A stretch of DNA of 64,000 bases from JACPHD01 sp964431805 (GTDB lineage Bacteria; Patescibacteriota; Patescibacteriia; Patescibacteriales; GWC2-42-12). Positions 23,936-32,204 of this stretch are shown piece by piece. Position 1 is the first letter of the stretch. Each line of letters begins with the position of its first letter. Both the position numbers and the translations under genes were made by a program. The notes below the pieces were generated by a model that saw only the letters and a list, made by a program, of their open reading frames with translations, had not been told where the DNA came from and searched no databases. The stretch lies in assembly GCA_964431805.1 (NCBI GenBank), contig CAYSKV010000001.1, positions 62,001 through 126,000 on the forward strand, read 5' to 3'.

Positions 23936-25069
23936 ATGTTTAAAATAGTAAAAAAATCTAAAATTTCTAAAGCTAGACTCGGCATCATACAAACTCCACA
24001 CGGTAAAATTGAAACACCTATTTTTATGCCAGACGCCACTAGGGGAGTAATAAAGCATTTAAGCATTCAGGATTTAAATAATTTAGGTTTAGAATGTTTA
24101 GTGGCTAATACTTTCCATTTATTTTTACGCCCCGGCACTAAGTTAATTAAAAAAACTAAAGGCTTACATAATTTTATAAATTGGCAAAAACCGATTTTAA
24201 CCGACAGCGGCGGCTATCAAGTTTTTTCTTTAATTCATAAAAACGGCTCGCAAGGTTTAATTAATGATAATGGAGCGATTTTTAAATCTCCGCTTGATGG
24301 CGCTAAATTAAAAATGACGCCAGAACTATCCATCAAAACGCAGTTTGAATTAGGCGTTGATATGATAGTTTGCTTTGATGATTGTCCGCCTAATAATTAT
24401 AGCGATAAAATGATAACTATTGCCGTTGAACGAACGATAAAATGGGCAAAACGATGCAAGCATGAATACGATAAGCAAATTAAATTATTAAAAAATAAAA
24501 AAAACAAACCATTATTATTCGCGGTTATTCAAGGCGGAAATAATTTAAAACTAAGAAAATATTGTGCTGATGAACTTAATAAAATTGGTTTTGATGGTTT
24601 TGGTTTCGGCGCAAGACATATTGATGAATCAGGAAACTTTTTAACCGAAGCTTTAGAATATACCGCCGAACAAATTCCAGAAAATAAATTACGTTTTGGT
24701 TTAGGTATTGGCACGCCAGAAGATATTTTAAAATCCATTAAGCTAGGTTGGGATATGTTTGATTGCGTCATTCCGACAAGAGAAGGCAGGCACGGTAAAC
24801 TTTTTTTAAAAAAAGGATTAATAAGTAAAAATAATAATAAGTTTTATAGCACCATAAATATCACCAATGCTAAATTCATTAAAGATTTTTCGCCAATTAA
24901 TAAAAATAGTAAATTAGTTGAATTACGACAATATTCTAAGGCTTACCTCAATTACTTATTTAAAATTAACGAACCGCTGGCTTTAAGATTGGCCAGCTTG
25001 AATAATCTTGAATTTTATCTTAATATTATAAATGAAGTTAAGGGTTTAATAAAACAAAATAAAATTTAA
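23936..25069 (+). CDS. tgt: tRNA-guanine transglycosylase lacking the zinc site
   Basis: The enzyme exchanges guanine 34 of certain tRNAs for a queuine precursor. The 377 residues align along their whole length with bacterial Tgt: general acid Asp90 in TDSGGYQVFSL, QGG (199-201), and nucleophile Asp276 in FDCVIPTREGRHG. The structural zinc site is missing. Where the family has C-x-C-x2-C the protein has SKLVEL (325-330), and the histidine ligand of the IHNL motif is Asn356 (SLNNLEFYL). The flanking residues RQYSKAYLNYLF and ALRLAS are well conserved, so this is substitution rather than deletion. No other queuosine genes are in the window. It may be a functional zinc-free form or have altered partners. 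Confidence 0.88.
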   Translation: MFKIVKKSKISKARLGIIQTPHGKIETPIFMPDATRGVIKHLSIQDLNNLGLECLVANTFHLFLRPGTKLIKKTKGLHNFINWQKPILTDSGGYQVFSLIHKNGSQGLINDNGAIFKSPLDGAKLKMTPELSIKTQFELGVDMIVCFDDCPPNNYSDKMITIAVERTIKWAKRCKHEYDKQIKLLKNKKNKPLLFAVIQGGNNLKLRKYCADELNKIGFDGFGFGARHIDESGNFLTEALEYTAEQIPENKLRFGLGIGTPEDILKSIKLGWDMFDCVIPTREGRHGKLFLKKGLISKNNNKFYSTINITNAKFIKDFSPINKNSKLVELRQYSKAYLNYLFKINEPLALRLASLNNLEFYLNIINEVKGLIKQNKI

Positions 25070-25139
25070 TATAAAATAATTTAATTTACAAATTAAACTA
25101 ATTAAATTAAAAAGAGGATTTAATTAGGCGCAAACATCT

Positions 25140-27554
25140 ATGGAAGAAAAAAAGATTATCCCCAAACATCAAGTGGTAACCACTAAAAGTTTGGACTTTA
25201 TTATTGTCGGCACGATTTTTTTAGTATTTTTTCTCTGCCCATTATTTTTTACCGGCATGGTAGCTCAAAATATCGGCTTTGAAAAAATAATGTTATTTTA
25301 TTTCCTAGTCTTATTAGGCGCGGTTGCCTGGGTGACTAAGGCCGTTGTCGTTGGCGAACTTAACATTAAAAGAACGCCGCTTGATTGGCCAATCGCCGGT
25401 CTTTTAATTATTTTTATCACTTCCACCGTTTTATCAATTAGCCAAAAAGATAGTTTATTAGGGACTTACGGTAATCAATCAAGAAGTCTAGCCGCTATTT
25501 TAATCTTCGTGCTCTTTTATTATTTAGTAATAAATAATATTGACCAAAAAAGAATTAAATTATTATTTTGGGGAATAATCGGCTCTACTTCTTTAATAAC
25601 AATTTTTTCCCTTTTACAGCTTTTCGGAAAATTTATTCTACCGATCGCTTCTACTAAGGGCGCTAGTTTTAATCCTCTAGGATCTTTATCTGGCTTAACT
25701 ATGTATTTAGTTATGACTTTGCCGATATTAGTAATTGGTATGGCGCAACTAGCGGAAATTCATCCCGGCTTAACAAATAAAGTCGTTAAGATAGCTACAA
25801 AAGTATTTTTAGGCGTAATGATTTTATTGTCGTTATTAGTTTTAACACTTCTTAATGGTTTTACGTTTTGGCCGGCGGCTATTGTTGGCATAGTCATTGT
25901 TCTAATGTTTTTACTTTCAAAAATTATTAAAATTTCCAACTCAAACATTGTAATACCTATTGCCACCTTTTTACTTTTAATCATTCTTCTGGTTTTAGGA
26001 AATTTTAATATAATGAGTTTAAATTTGCCGGTTGAAGTAAGTTTGTCTAGACAAATTTCTTTTAATATTGCTAAAGCCAGTTTAAAAGATAATCCGTTAT
26101 TAGGCTCAGGCCCGTCAACTTTTTATTATAGTTTTGATAAATACAAAAGCGCTGACTTTAATGCTTCACCTTTATGGAGCACAAAATTTAATAACGCTTC
26201 AGGTTATTTATTCGAAACAGCGGCCACGGTTGGCAGTTTAGGCGTTCTAGCAATTATAATTATAGCTTTAGTCGCTTTATCAATTTGCTTTTTAACTTTA
26301 ATTAAAGTGCAAAAAAATGATACTCAATCAATCCTCTTGTCGTTATTTTCAAGTTTCATCATGGTTATCATTTTTGGTTTATTATTCTCAATTGATAATT
26401 CGCTAGTTTTAATTTCAACTTTAATTTCGATTTTAGCTGTGTCAATGGCGATCGTTAATTACCCGGAGAAATTTAAAACTTTAAATTTGTCTTTTAGAGC
26501 CTCTCCTAAATATGCCTTAGCGCTAGCCGCTATTTTCTTAAGCTTAAGCGCCGGCGTAGTTATTTTATTTACTATGGGTTTAAAAATGTATTTAGCGGAT
26601 TTTTATGTCATGCAATCAGTTAACGCTTCCGATATTAATCAAAAAATAGAAAAAATTAATAAAGCTATTACTTTAGCGCCTTATCAAGATATTTATTATA
26701 TTAATCTAGCTAACTACTATATGGCTTTAGCCAATCAGGAAGCTACCGGCGCTAAAAATCAAACTATAATAGAAAATAGCTTGGCCTCAGCGATTGATAT
26801 GGGTAAAAAAGCTTTAGCTTTATCACCTAATAGCACTAGCAATACTGAATCTATGGCTTTAATTTATGAAAATGCTTCTTTTTATGTTCAAGGAGCGCTA
26901 GAATGGGCGGAAAATTTATATAATAAATCCATAGAATTATCACCAGATAGTCCAATGCCTTATCTTAGAATGGCTTTAATAAATATGGCTCGAGCCAATG
27001 CGGAAAAGGATAAAACTCAACAAGAATATTATATAAATGAAGCCATTAAAAAATATGATTTAGCTTTAGCTAAAAAATCAGATTTAAGCGCGGCTAACTA
27101 TGGCAAGGGTATAGCTTATGAAAAGTTAAATAATATAGAGGGCGCGATAGAAGAATTAAAAAAAGCGGTTATTTCGACCAATGACAATATTGACTATCGA
27201 TTTGAATTAGGTAGGCTTTATTTTAATCGTGGCGCCGCTAATCCTGGCATAGCTCAAACTGCGCCAGAAAATATAACCGAAGGCAGTGAAGCTAATCAAG
27301 ACTTAAGCGTTTCTGGTCAAACCGGCGGCACAATTAAGAAAAATGATGATATAGCGACTGCTGAACAGCTATTTTTAAGTATTCTACAAGCTAATCCGAA
27401 TCATGCTAACGCGCTTTATAGTCTAGCTATGATTTATCAGAAAACCGGAGAAACTGATAATGCTAAAGCAGTTGTTAAACAATTATTAACAGTAGTGGCC
27501 TCAGATCAGGCGTCGGTTGATATTGTTAAAAAACAATTTTCTGGATTATATTAA
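25140..27554 (+). CDS. O-antigen ligase-like membrane protein with C-terminal TPR domain
   Basis: An 804-residue protein. About 13 membrane helices fill residues 20-490. A Wzy/O-antigen-ligase-type extracytoplasmic segment (NPLLGSGPSTFYYSFDKYKS) lies near 315-334. Residues about 500-800 form tetratricopeptide repeats, for example YYINLANYYMALANQEA and AIEELKKAVISTNDNIDYR. This fusion is common in CPR bacteria and may couple polymer transfer to protein recruitment. The ligated substrate is unknown. The gene ends at a strong intrinsic terminator. Confidence 0.78.
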   Translation: MEEKKIIPKHQVVTTKSLDFIIVGTIFLVFFLCPLFFTGMVAQNIGFEKIMLFYFLVLLGAVAWVTKAVVVGELNIKRTPLDWPIAGLLIIFITSTVLSISQKDSLLGTYGNQSRSLAAILIFVLFYYLVINNIDQKRIKLLFWGIIGSTSLITIFSLLQLFGKFILPIASTKGASFNPLGSLSGLTMYLVMTLPILVIGMAQLAEIHPGLTNKVVKIATKVFLGVMILLSLLVLTLLNGFTFWPAAIVGIVIVLMFLLSKIIKISNSNIVIPIATFLLLIILLVLGNFNIMSLNLPVEVSLSRQISFNIAKASLKDNPLLGSGPSTFYYSFDKYKSADFNASPLWSTKFNNASGYLFETAATVGSLGVLAIIIIALVALSICFLTLIKVQKNDTQSILLSLFSSFIMVIIFGLLFSIDNSLVLISTLISILAVSMAIVNYPEKFKTLNLSFRASPKYALALAAIFLSLSAGVVILFTMGLKMYLADFYVMQSVNASDINQKIEKINKAITLAPYQDIYYINLANYYMALANQEATGAKNQTIIENSLASAIDMGKKALALSPNSTSNTESMALIYENASFYVQGALEWAENLYNKSIELSPDSPMPYLRMALINMARANAEKDKTQQEYYINEAIKKYDLALAKKSDLSAANYGKGIAYEKLNNIEGAIEELKKAVISTNDNIDYRFELGRLYFNRGAANPGIAQTAPENITEGSEANQDLSVSGQTGGTIKKNDDIATAEQLFLSILQANPNHANALYSLAMIYQKTGETDNAKAVVKQLLTVVASDQASVDIVKKQFSGLY

Positions 27555-27572
27555 TTAGATAATAAATTATAA

Positions 27573-27600
27573 AAAAGCTGGACTTCGCGGTTCAGCTTTT
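27573..27600 (+). terminator. Intrinsic terminator
   Basis: AAAAGCTG (27573-27580) pairs with CAGCTTTT (27593-27600) and is followed by TTGTTTTTTT. It ends the O-antigen ligase/TPR transcript. Confidence 0.85.
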
Positions 27601-27650
27601 TTGTTTTTTTAAATTTGCTTTTTTGTTTTTTTTATACTATAAATTAAATT

Positions 27651-28730
27651 ATGGTTAAAATAAAAACTAAAAAAATTGTCGTAGCTATGTCTGGGGGCGT
27701 TGATTCGTCAGTCGCGGCAAAATTATTAAAAGACCAAGGACATGAAGTCGTCGGTATTTTTTTACATTTTTGGAAAGAACTAGGGGATAATGGCAATTTT
27801 GAGAATAAATGTTGTTCGGCTGAAGCTTTATTAGACGCTCGTAGGGTAGCGACTAAAATTGGCATACCGCTTTATACTTTAAATTTTGCAAAAATATTTA
27901 AAAAGCAAATAGTCAATAATTTTTTAGATGAATATAAAAAAGGTAAAACGCCAAATCCTTGCGTTAGATGCAATAAATTAGTTAAACTAGGCTTTTTAAT
28001 AAAACAAGCTAAAAAATTAGGTTTTGATTTTGTGGCGAGCGGTCATTATGTTAATTTAAAAGAAAAAAATAAAAAATTTATTATGCGGGCGGCTAAAGAT
28101 AAAACTAAAGATCAGTCATATTTTTTATATACTTTTAATCAAAAAGAATTGGCTCATTTATTATTTCCTTTAGGCGGCTACACTAAAAAACAAGTTAGAC
28201 AATTAGCAAAAAAATTTAAGTTGCCAGTGGCTGAAAAAAAGGAAAGCCAGGAAATTTGTTTTATCCCTGATAAAAATCACAATGAATTTTTAAAACGACA
28301 TATAAAGCTAACTCCTGGAAAAATAAAAACCATAAATGGAAAAATTGTCGGTTCACATTTTGGTTTACCGCTTTATACAATCGGACAAAGAAAGGGGATA
28401 GAAATTGGCGGCACCGGCCCTTATTACGCGGCTAAAATGGATTATAAAAAAAATATTTTGTATGTTGTTAACGACGGTAATGATAAAATTTTGTATAGCA
28501 ATAAATTAATTGCTAAAAATGTGAATTGGCTTTTAGGTGATGAGCCAAAATTTCCACTAAAATGCCAGTCAGTAATACGTTATCGACATAAACCAGCAGA
28601 ATGCGTAATTACCAAAAGTAAAACTAATTATCAGGTTAAATTTAAAGAACCGCAAAGGGCTGTCACGCCCGGGCAAAGCGTGGTATTCTATAAGAAAGAC
28701 GAGGTGTTGGGTGGTGGCATTATAATTTAG
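27651..28730 (+). CDS. mnmA: tRNA-specific 2-thiouridylase MnmA
   Basis: MnmA activates uridine 34 of Lys, Glu and Gln tRNAs with ATP and inserts sulfur. The 359-residue protein has the PP-loop AMSGGVDSSVA (12-22), the first active cysteine Cys104 in PNPCVRCN, and the second, Cys203, in QEICFIP. The loop DQSYFLY (154-160) is also present, and the C-terminal barrel ends GQSVVFY and LGGGII. Length is normal. Transcription probably starts after the terminator at 27600. Confidence 0.95.
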   Translation: MVKIKTKKIVVAMSGGVDSSVAAKLLKDQGHEVVGIFLHFWKELGDNGNFENKCCSAEALLDARRVATKIGIPLYTLNFAKIFKKQIVNNFLDEYKKGKTPNPCVRCNKLVKLGFLIKQAKKLGFDFVASGHYVNLKEKNKKFIMRAAKDKTKDQSYFLYTFNQKELAHLLFPLGGYTKKQVRQLAKKFKLPVAEKKESQEICFIPDKNHNEFLKRHIKLTPGKIKTINGKIVGSHFGLPLYTIGQRKGIEIGGTGPYYAAKMDYKKNILYVVNDGNDKILYSNKLIAKNVNWLLGDEPKFPLKCQSVIRYRHKPAECVITKSKTNYQVKFKEPQRAVTPGQSVVFYKKDEVLGGGIII

Positions 28731-28731
28731 T

Positions 28732-28760
28732 TTGACGAAAACTAAAATTAATAATATATT
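28732..28760 (+). promoter_or_regulatory. Promoter of the receiver-domain gene
   Basis: TTGACG (28732-28737), a 17-base spacer, and TATATT (28755-28760). The gene also has a strong ribosome binding site, GGAGGAGG, about 7-8 bases before the ATG at 28824, which is unusual in this window. Confidence 0.6.
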
Positions 28761-28823
28761 TATTAGTTCCTTGTAGTGTGATAAAAAATAAAAATAAATT
28801 ATTTTTTCTGGAGGAGGGGTAGA

Positions 28824-29222
28824 ATGAAAAAAATTATTTTAGCTGTTGATGATAACGGAAACGATCAAGAATTGCTAGAGTTGCATTTGGAATATTCTTT
28901 TAGAAAATGCTCATTCTCGAAAAAAAATATGCCGTTGGTTATAATAGCAAAAGACGGTGAGGAGGCGTGGAATATTCTCACCGAAGAAAAAGTTACACCG
29001 CACGTAATGATAGTTGACTATAAAATGCCAAAAATTGACGGGATTGAACTGATAAAAAAAATCACGAAAGAACTTGTAATTCATCCAATGTTCGTGATTC
29101 ACAGTGACCACGGTTTGGCAGAGGATGAAGCCAAAAAAATAAATTGCAGATTTATACCAAAAGGAGAGAGAAATAAATTTTTTCAACTAACCGAAGAAAT
29201 TGGTCTTTTTAGCCCTCTTTAA
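28824..29222 (+). CDS. Stand-alone response-regulator receiver protein
   Basis: A 132-residue single receiver domain without an output domain. The acidic pair Asp9/Asp10 (AVDDN), the phosphorylation site Asp65 (VDYKMPKIDG) and the switch residue in HSDHG are present. The conserved lysine is in FIPKGE, near residue 113. Such CheY/Spo0F-like proteins pass a phosphate or bind a partner when phosphorylated. No histidine kinase is near. The gene has its own promoter, a strong Shine-Dalgarno and its own terminator, so it is a one-gene unit. Confidence 0.85.
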   Translation: MKKIILAVDDNGNDQELLELHLEYSFRKCSFSKKNMPLVIIAKDGEEAWNILTEEKVTPHVMIVDYKMPKIDGIELIKKITKELVIHPMFVIHSDHGLAEDEAKKINCRFIPKGERNKFFQLTEEIGLFSPL

Positions 29223-29244
29223 CGGTTAATAACTGTACTATTTT

Positions 29245-29275
29245 AAGCGCTTAAATTATTAAGCGCTTTTTTTAT
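29245..29275 (+). terminator. Intrinsic terminator after the receiver gene
   Basis: AAGCGCTT (29245-29252) pairs with a second AAGCGCTT (29261-29268), each self-complementary, around AAATTATT. A T-rich run follows. Confidence 0.85.
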
Positions 29276-29304
29276 TTGCCAAAATTAAACATTTTTTATA
29301 TACT
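29276..29304 (+). promoter_or_regulatory. Promoter of alaS
   Basis: TTGCCA (29276-29281), a 17-base spacer, TATACT (29299-29304). The ATG at 29314 is so close that the transcript would have almost no leader. Confidence 0.6.
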
Positions 29305-29313
29305 AAAAACATT

Positions 29314-31095
29314 ATGACTTCTAACGAACTACGACAAAAATATTTAGATTTTTTTAAAGAGCGTGGGCATGCAATTATCCCGAGCGCTTCTTTAATTCCT
29401 GATAATGACCCAACAGTTTTATTTACTACGGCCGGTATGCACCCCTTAGTACCTTATTTAATGGGCGAAAAGCATCCGTCTGGAGCTCGTTTAACTGACG
29501 CGCAAAAATGTATTCGTACTAGCGATATTGATGAAGTTGGCGATTCAACGCACCATACTTTTTTTGAAATGCTTGGTAATTGGTCGCTAGGCGATTATTT
29601 TAAAGAAGAAGCTATAAAGATGAGCTGGGAATTTTTAACTTCGCCTAAGTGGTTAAATCTTGATAAAAATCGTTTGGCGGTTTCGGTTTTTGCCGGAGAT
29701 GATGATGCGCCGTTTGATCAAGAAGCTTTTGATATCTGGAAAAAATTAGGTATGCCAGAAGAACGCATTGCAAAATTACCTAAAAAAAATAATTGGTGGG
29801 GGCCGGCCGGAATAACTGGGCCATGCGGACCAGACACAGAAATGTTTTATTGGGTAGGCGATCCTGAAAAAGTGCCAACCAGTTTTAATGATGATAATTC
29901 GCTTTGGGTAGAAATTTGGAATGATGTTTTTATGCAATACAACAAAACAACGGACGGAACCTACGAGCCATTAAAGCAAAAAAATGTTGACACTGGCATG
30001 GGGCTAGAAAGAGTTTTAACTGTTATAAACGGTTTTGATGATAATTATAAAACTGAATTATTTAAAAATTTAATTTTCAGAATAGAAAATTTATCAGGCA
30101 AAAATTATGACGATTCGCCGGAAATAAAAAAGGCTATGCGCATTATTGCCGACCATCTAAAAGCCGCGACTTTTATTATGGGTGACGATAAGGGAATTGG
30201 ACCGTCTAACACTGATCGAGGCTACATTGTCCGCCGTTTAATTAGACGCGCCATAAGATATGGTCGCCAATTAGGCATCGCTGAATCGCCATGGACTAAA
30301 GAAATCGCTAAAATTGTTGCCCATGATTACGCGAATGTTTATCCAGAATTACAAAAAAATATAAATAGAATAATTGATCAATTTAAAGAAGAAGAAATAA
30401 AATTTGGAAAAACATTAGAGCAAGGTTTAAAAGAATTTGAAAAATTAAGTGGCCAAAAACAAATCACGGGCAAACAAGCTTTTGATTTATATCAAACCTA
30501 TGGTTTTCCACTTGAAATTACAGAAGAATTGGCTTCAGAAAAAAAACAGGCTGTTGATAAGTTTGAATTTAAAAATGAGTTAAAAAAACACCAAAACCTT
30601 TCCCGCACGGCTTCAGCCGGAATGTTTAAGGGCGGATTAGCCGACGCGAGCGAAGCTACGATTAAATATCATACAACCGCCCATTTATTACTCGCGGCTT
30701 TAAGAAAAGTTTTGGGCGATCATGTTATTCAAAAGGGAAGTAATATTACAGCCGAACGCTTACGCTTTGATTTCGCGCATCAAGAAAAAATGACTGATGA
30801 GGAAAAGCAAAAAGTTGAAGATATGGTAAACCAGGCAATAAAAGATAAATTAAATGTCAGATGCGAAGAAATGACTCTTGATGAAGCTAGAGAGAAAGGT
30901 GCTCATGGAATTTTTGACGCTAAATATGGAGAAAAAGTAAGTATTTATACAATCGGCGATGAAAAATTATATTTCAGTAAAGAAATTTGTGGTGGTCCAC
31001 ATGTTAAAAATACTGCAGAGTTAGGACAATTTAAAATACAAAAGGAAGAAAGCTCAAGCTCAGGAGTAAGAAGAGTTAAGGCGATTTTACAATAA
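29314..31095 (+). CDS. alaS: Alanyl-tRNA synthetase, short form
   Basis: Charges tRNA-Ala. The N-terminal class II core has motif 2 in HHTFFEMLGNWSLGDYF and motif 3 near GMGLERVL. The editing domain contains HTTAHLL and CGGPHV, whose His and Cys residues hold zinc and clear mischarged Ser and Gly. The protein stops at 593 residues in SSGVRRVKAIL, directly after the editing domain. The bacterial enzyme usually has about 870 residues, including an oligomerisation/DHHA1 C-Ala domain. This short form is known from CPR bacteria and a few others. Editing residues look intact, so it should act without the C-terminal domain. Confidence 0.95.
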   Translation: MTSNELRQKYLDFFKERGHAIIPSASLIPDNDPTVLFTTAGMHPLVPYLMGEKHPSGARLTDAQKCIRTSDIDEVGDSTHHTFFEMLGNWSLGDYFKEEAIKMSWEFLTSPKWLNLDKNRLAVSVFAGDDDAPFDQEAFDIWKKLGMPEERIAKLPKKNNWWGPAGITGPCGPDTEMFYWVGDPEKVPTSFNDDNSLWVEIWNDVFMQYNKTTDGTYEPLKQKNVDTGMGLERVLTVINGFDDNYKTELFKNLIFRIENLSGKNYDDSPEIKKAMRIIADHLKAATFIMGDDKGIGPSNTDRGYIVRRLIRRAIRYGRQLGIAESPWTKEIAKIVAHDYANVYPELQKNINRIIDQFKEEEIKFGKTLEQGLKEFEKLSGQKQITGKQAFDLYQTYGFPLEITEELASEKKQAVDKFEFKNELKKHQNLSRTASAGMFKGGLADASEATIKYHTTAHLLLAALRKVLGDHVIQKGSNITAERLRFDFAHQEKMTDEEKQKVEDMVNQAIKDKLNVRCEEMTLDEAREKGAHGIFDAKYGEKVSIYTIGDEKLYFSKEICGGPHVKNTAELGQFKIQKEESSSSGVRRVKAILQ

Positions 31096-31161
31096 AATTT
31101 AGCTAATATTAAATTAAATATTGAAAAAAATCACTAAATTTAATTTTAAGATAGATAACTC

Positions 31162-31190
31162 TTGACAGCTACATAAATAAACTATATAAT
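31162..31190 (+). promoter_or_regulatory. Consensus promoter of the ribosomal operon
   Basis: TTGACA (31162-31167), a 17-base spacer, TATAAT (31185-31190): both boxes match the sigma-70 consensus exactly. This is the best promoter in the window and precedes infA and the downstream ribosomal genes. Confidence 0.9.
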
Positions 31191-31221
31191 TATTTTACAG
31201 TAAATAAACAGTAAATAAAGT

Positions 31222-31259
31222 TTTGGCATCTCGCCTAGGGCGAGTAATTTTTTGCCAAA
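31222..31259 (+). promoter_or_regulatory. Nested hairpin in the leader of infA
   Basis: TTTGGCA (31222-31228) pairs with TGCCAAA (31253-31259). Inside it CTCGCC (31230-31235) pairs with GGCGAG (31239-31244). The structure lies between the promoter and the ATG at 31286. It may be a site for autogenous control by a protein of the operon; none of the classical sites is recognisable. Confidence 0.5.
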
Positions 31260-31285
31260 GCTATTTTTGTTTTAAAACGTATTTA

Positions 31286-31525
31286 ATGCAAGAACAAAGC
31301 AACAAAACAATTAGTTCCAAAGATTTTATTGAAATGCAGGGCGAGGTAGTAGAATTAATGCCGGCCGCCAGTTTTAAAGTTATGCTGGAAAACGGCCATG
31401 AGATTTTAACGCATCTTTCCGGTAAAATGAGAATGAATAAAATTAGACTTTTGCCAGGAGATAAAGTTAAAGTTCAAATCAGCCCTTACGATTTAACTAA
31501 AGGCAGAATAACTTACAGGCTCTAA
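31286..31525 (+). CDS. infA: Translation initiation factor IF-1
   Basis: A 79-residue S1-type OB-fold protein that binds the 30S A site during initiation. IEMQGEVVELMPAASFKVML, GHEILTHLSGKMRMNKIRL and GDKVKVQISPYDLTKGRITY match IF-1 throughout. The ATG at 31286 is preferred over an upstream TTG because it gives the usual length and leaves the leader hairpin untranslated. The gene opens the ribosomal operon in the common bacterial order infA-rpmJ-rpsM-rpsK-rpsD-rpoA-rplQ. Confidence 0.95.
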   Translation: MQEQSNKTISSKDFIEMQGEVVELMPAASFKVMLENGHEILTHLSGKMRMNKIRLLPGDKVKVQISPYDLTKGRITYRL

Positions 31526-31637
31526 AAAGCTTTAAAGACTTTTTCAAAAAAAGTTTTTAATATTTTCAAAAATATAACGTATCAATTTAAAATTTAATAG
31601 CGAGTAGAACTCTACGGCCATTAAATTTTAAATTGAT
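31526..31637. repeat. Two-hairpin intergenic element, copy 5
   Basis: Hairpin 1 is GACTTTTT with AAAAAGTTTTT. Hairpin 2 is a perfect 18-bp stem, ATCAATTTAAAATTTAAT (31581-31598) with its complement at 31620-31637, and loop AGCGAGTAGAACTCTACGGC. The element sits inside the ribosomal operon, between infA and rpmJ. Confidence 0.9.
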
Positions 31638-31652
31638 ACAATAAAGATAATT

Positions 31653-31766
31653 ATGAAAGTAAGAAGCAGCGTAAAAAAAATTTGTAAAGATTGTAAAATA
31701 ATTAGACGCAACGGTCGAGTATGCGTTATTTGTAAAACCCCAAAACATAAACAGAGACAAGGTTAA
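31653..31766 (+). CDS. rpmJ: 50S ribosomal protein L36
   Basis: A 37-residue protein, MKVRSSVKKICKDCKIIRR at the start and KHKQRQG at the end. Four zinc ligands of the CXXC form are present: Cys11 and Cys14, Cys24 and Cys27. Its position between infA and rpsM is standard. The gene is short but unambiguous. Confidence 0.96.
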   Translation: MKVRSSVKKICKDCKIIRRNGRVCVICKTPKHKQRQG

Positions 31767-31784
31767 TTTTAATAATTTCATTTT

Positions 31785-32177
31785 ATGTCTATAAGAATTG
31801 CAGGCGTAACTATACCAAACGAAAAAAGAGTTGAAATCGCTTTAACTTATATTTATGGCATTGGTAATTCAAAATCCAAAGCCATTTTAAAATTGGCAAA
31901 AATTGACCCTAATATTAGAGTTAAGGATTTAGATGATGAGCAGGCAAATAAATTAAGAAGTTTAATTGAAAAATATAATAAAGTTGAAGGTGATTTAAAA
32001 CGGGACGTTTTTGCTAATATAAAAAGATTAAAAGAAATAAATAGTTATCGCGGTTCTAGACATGCTAAAGGTTTACCATGCAGAGGCCAACGCACTAAAA
32101 CTAATAATCGCACAGTTCGCGGCAATGTTAGAAAAACCGCTACTTCCGGCAAAAAACCAGCCGCGCAAAAAACTTAA
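31785..32177 (+). CDS. rpsM: 30S ribosomal protein S13
   Basis: The 130-residue protein contacts 16S rRNA and tRNA in the subunit head. RIAGVTIPNEKRVEIALTYI, IYGIGNSKSKAIL (the helix-two-turn-helix) and RGSRHAKGLPCRGQRTKTN are typical. A lysine- and alanine-rich tail (TSGKKPAAQKT) ends it. Second to third gene of the operon; spacing to rpsK is 27 bases. Confidence 0.97.
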   Translation: MSIRIAGVTIPNEKRVEIALTYIYGIGNSKSKAILKLAKIDPNIRVKDLDDEQANKLRSLIEKYNKVEGDLKRDVFANIKRLKEINSYRGSRHAKGLPCRGQRTKTNNRTVRGNVRKTATSGKKPAAQKT

Positions 32178-32204
32178 AATTAAAGTAAAAGAACGATATT
32201 ATAT

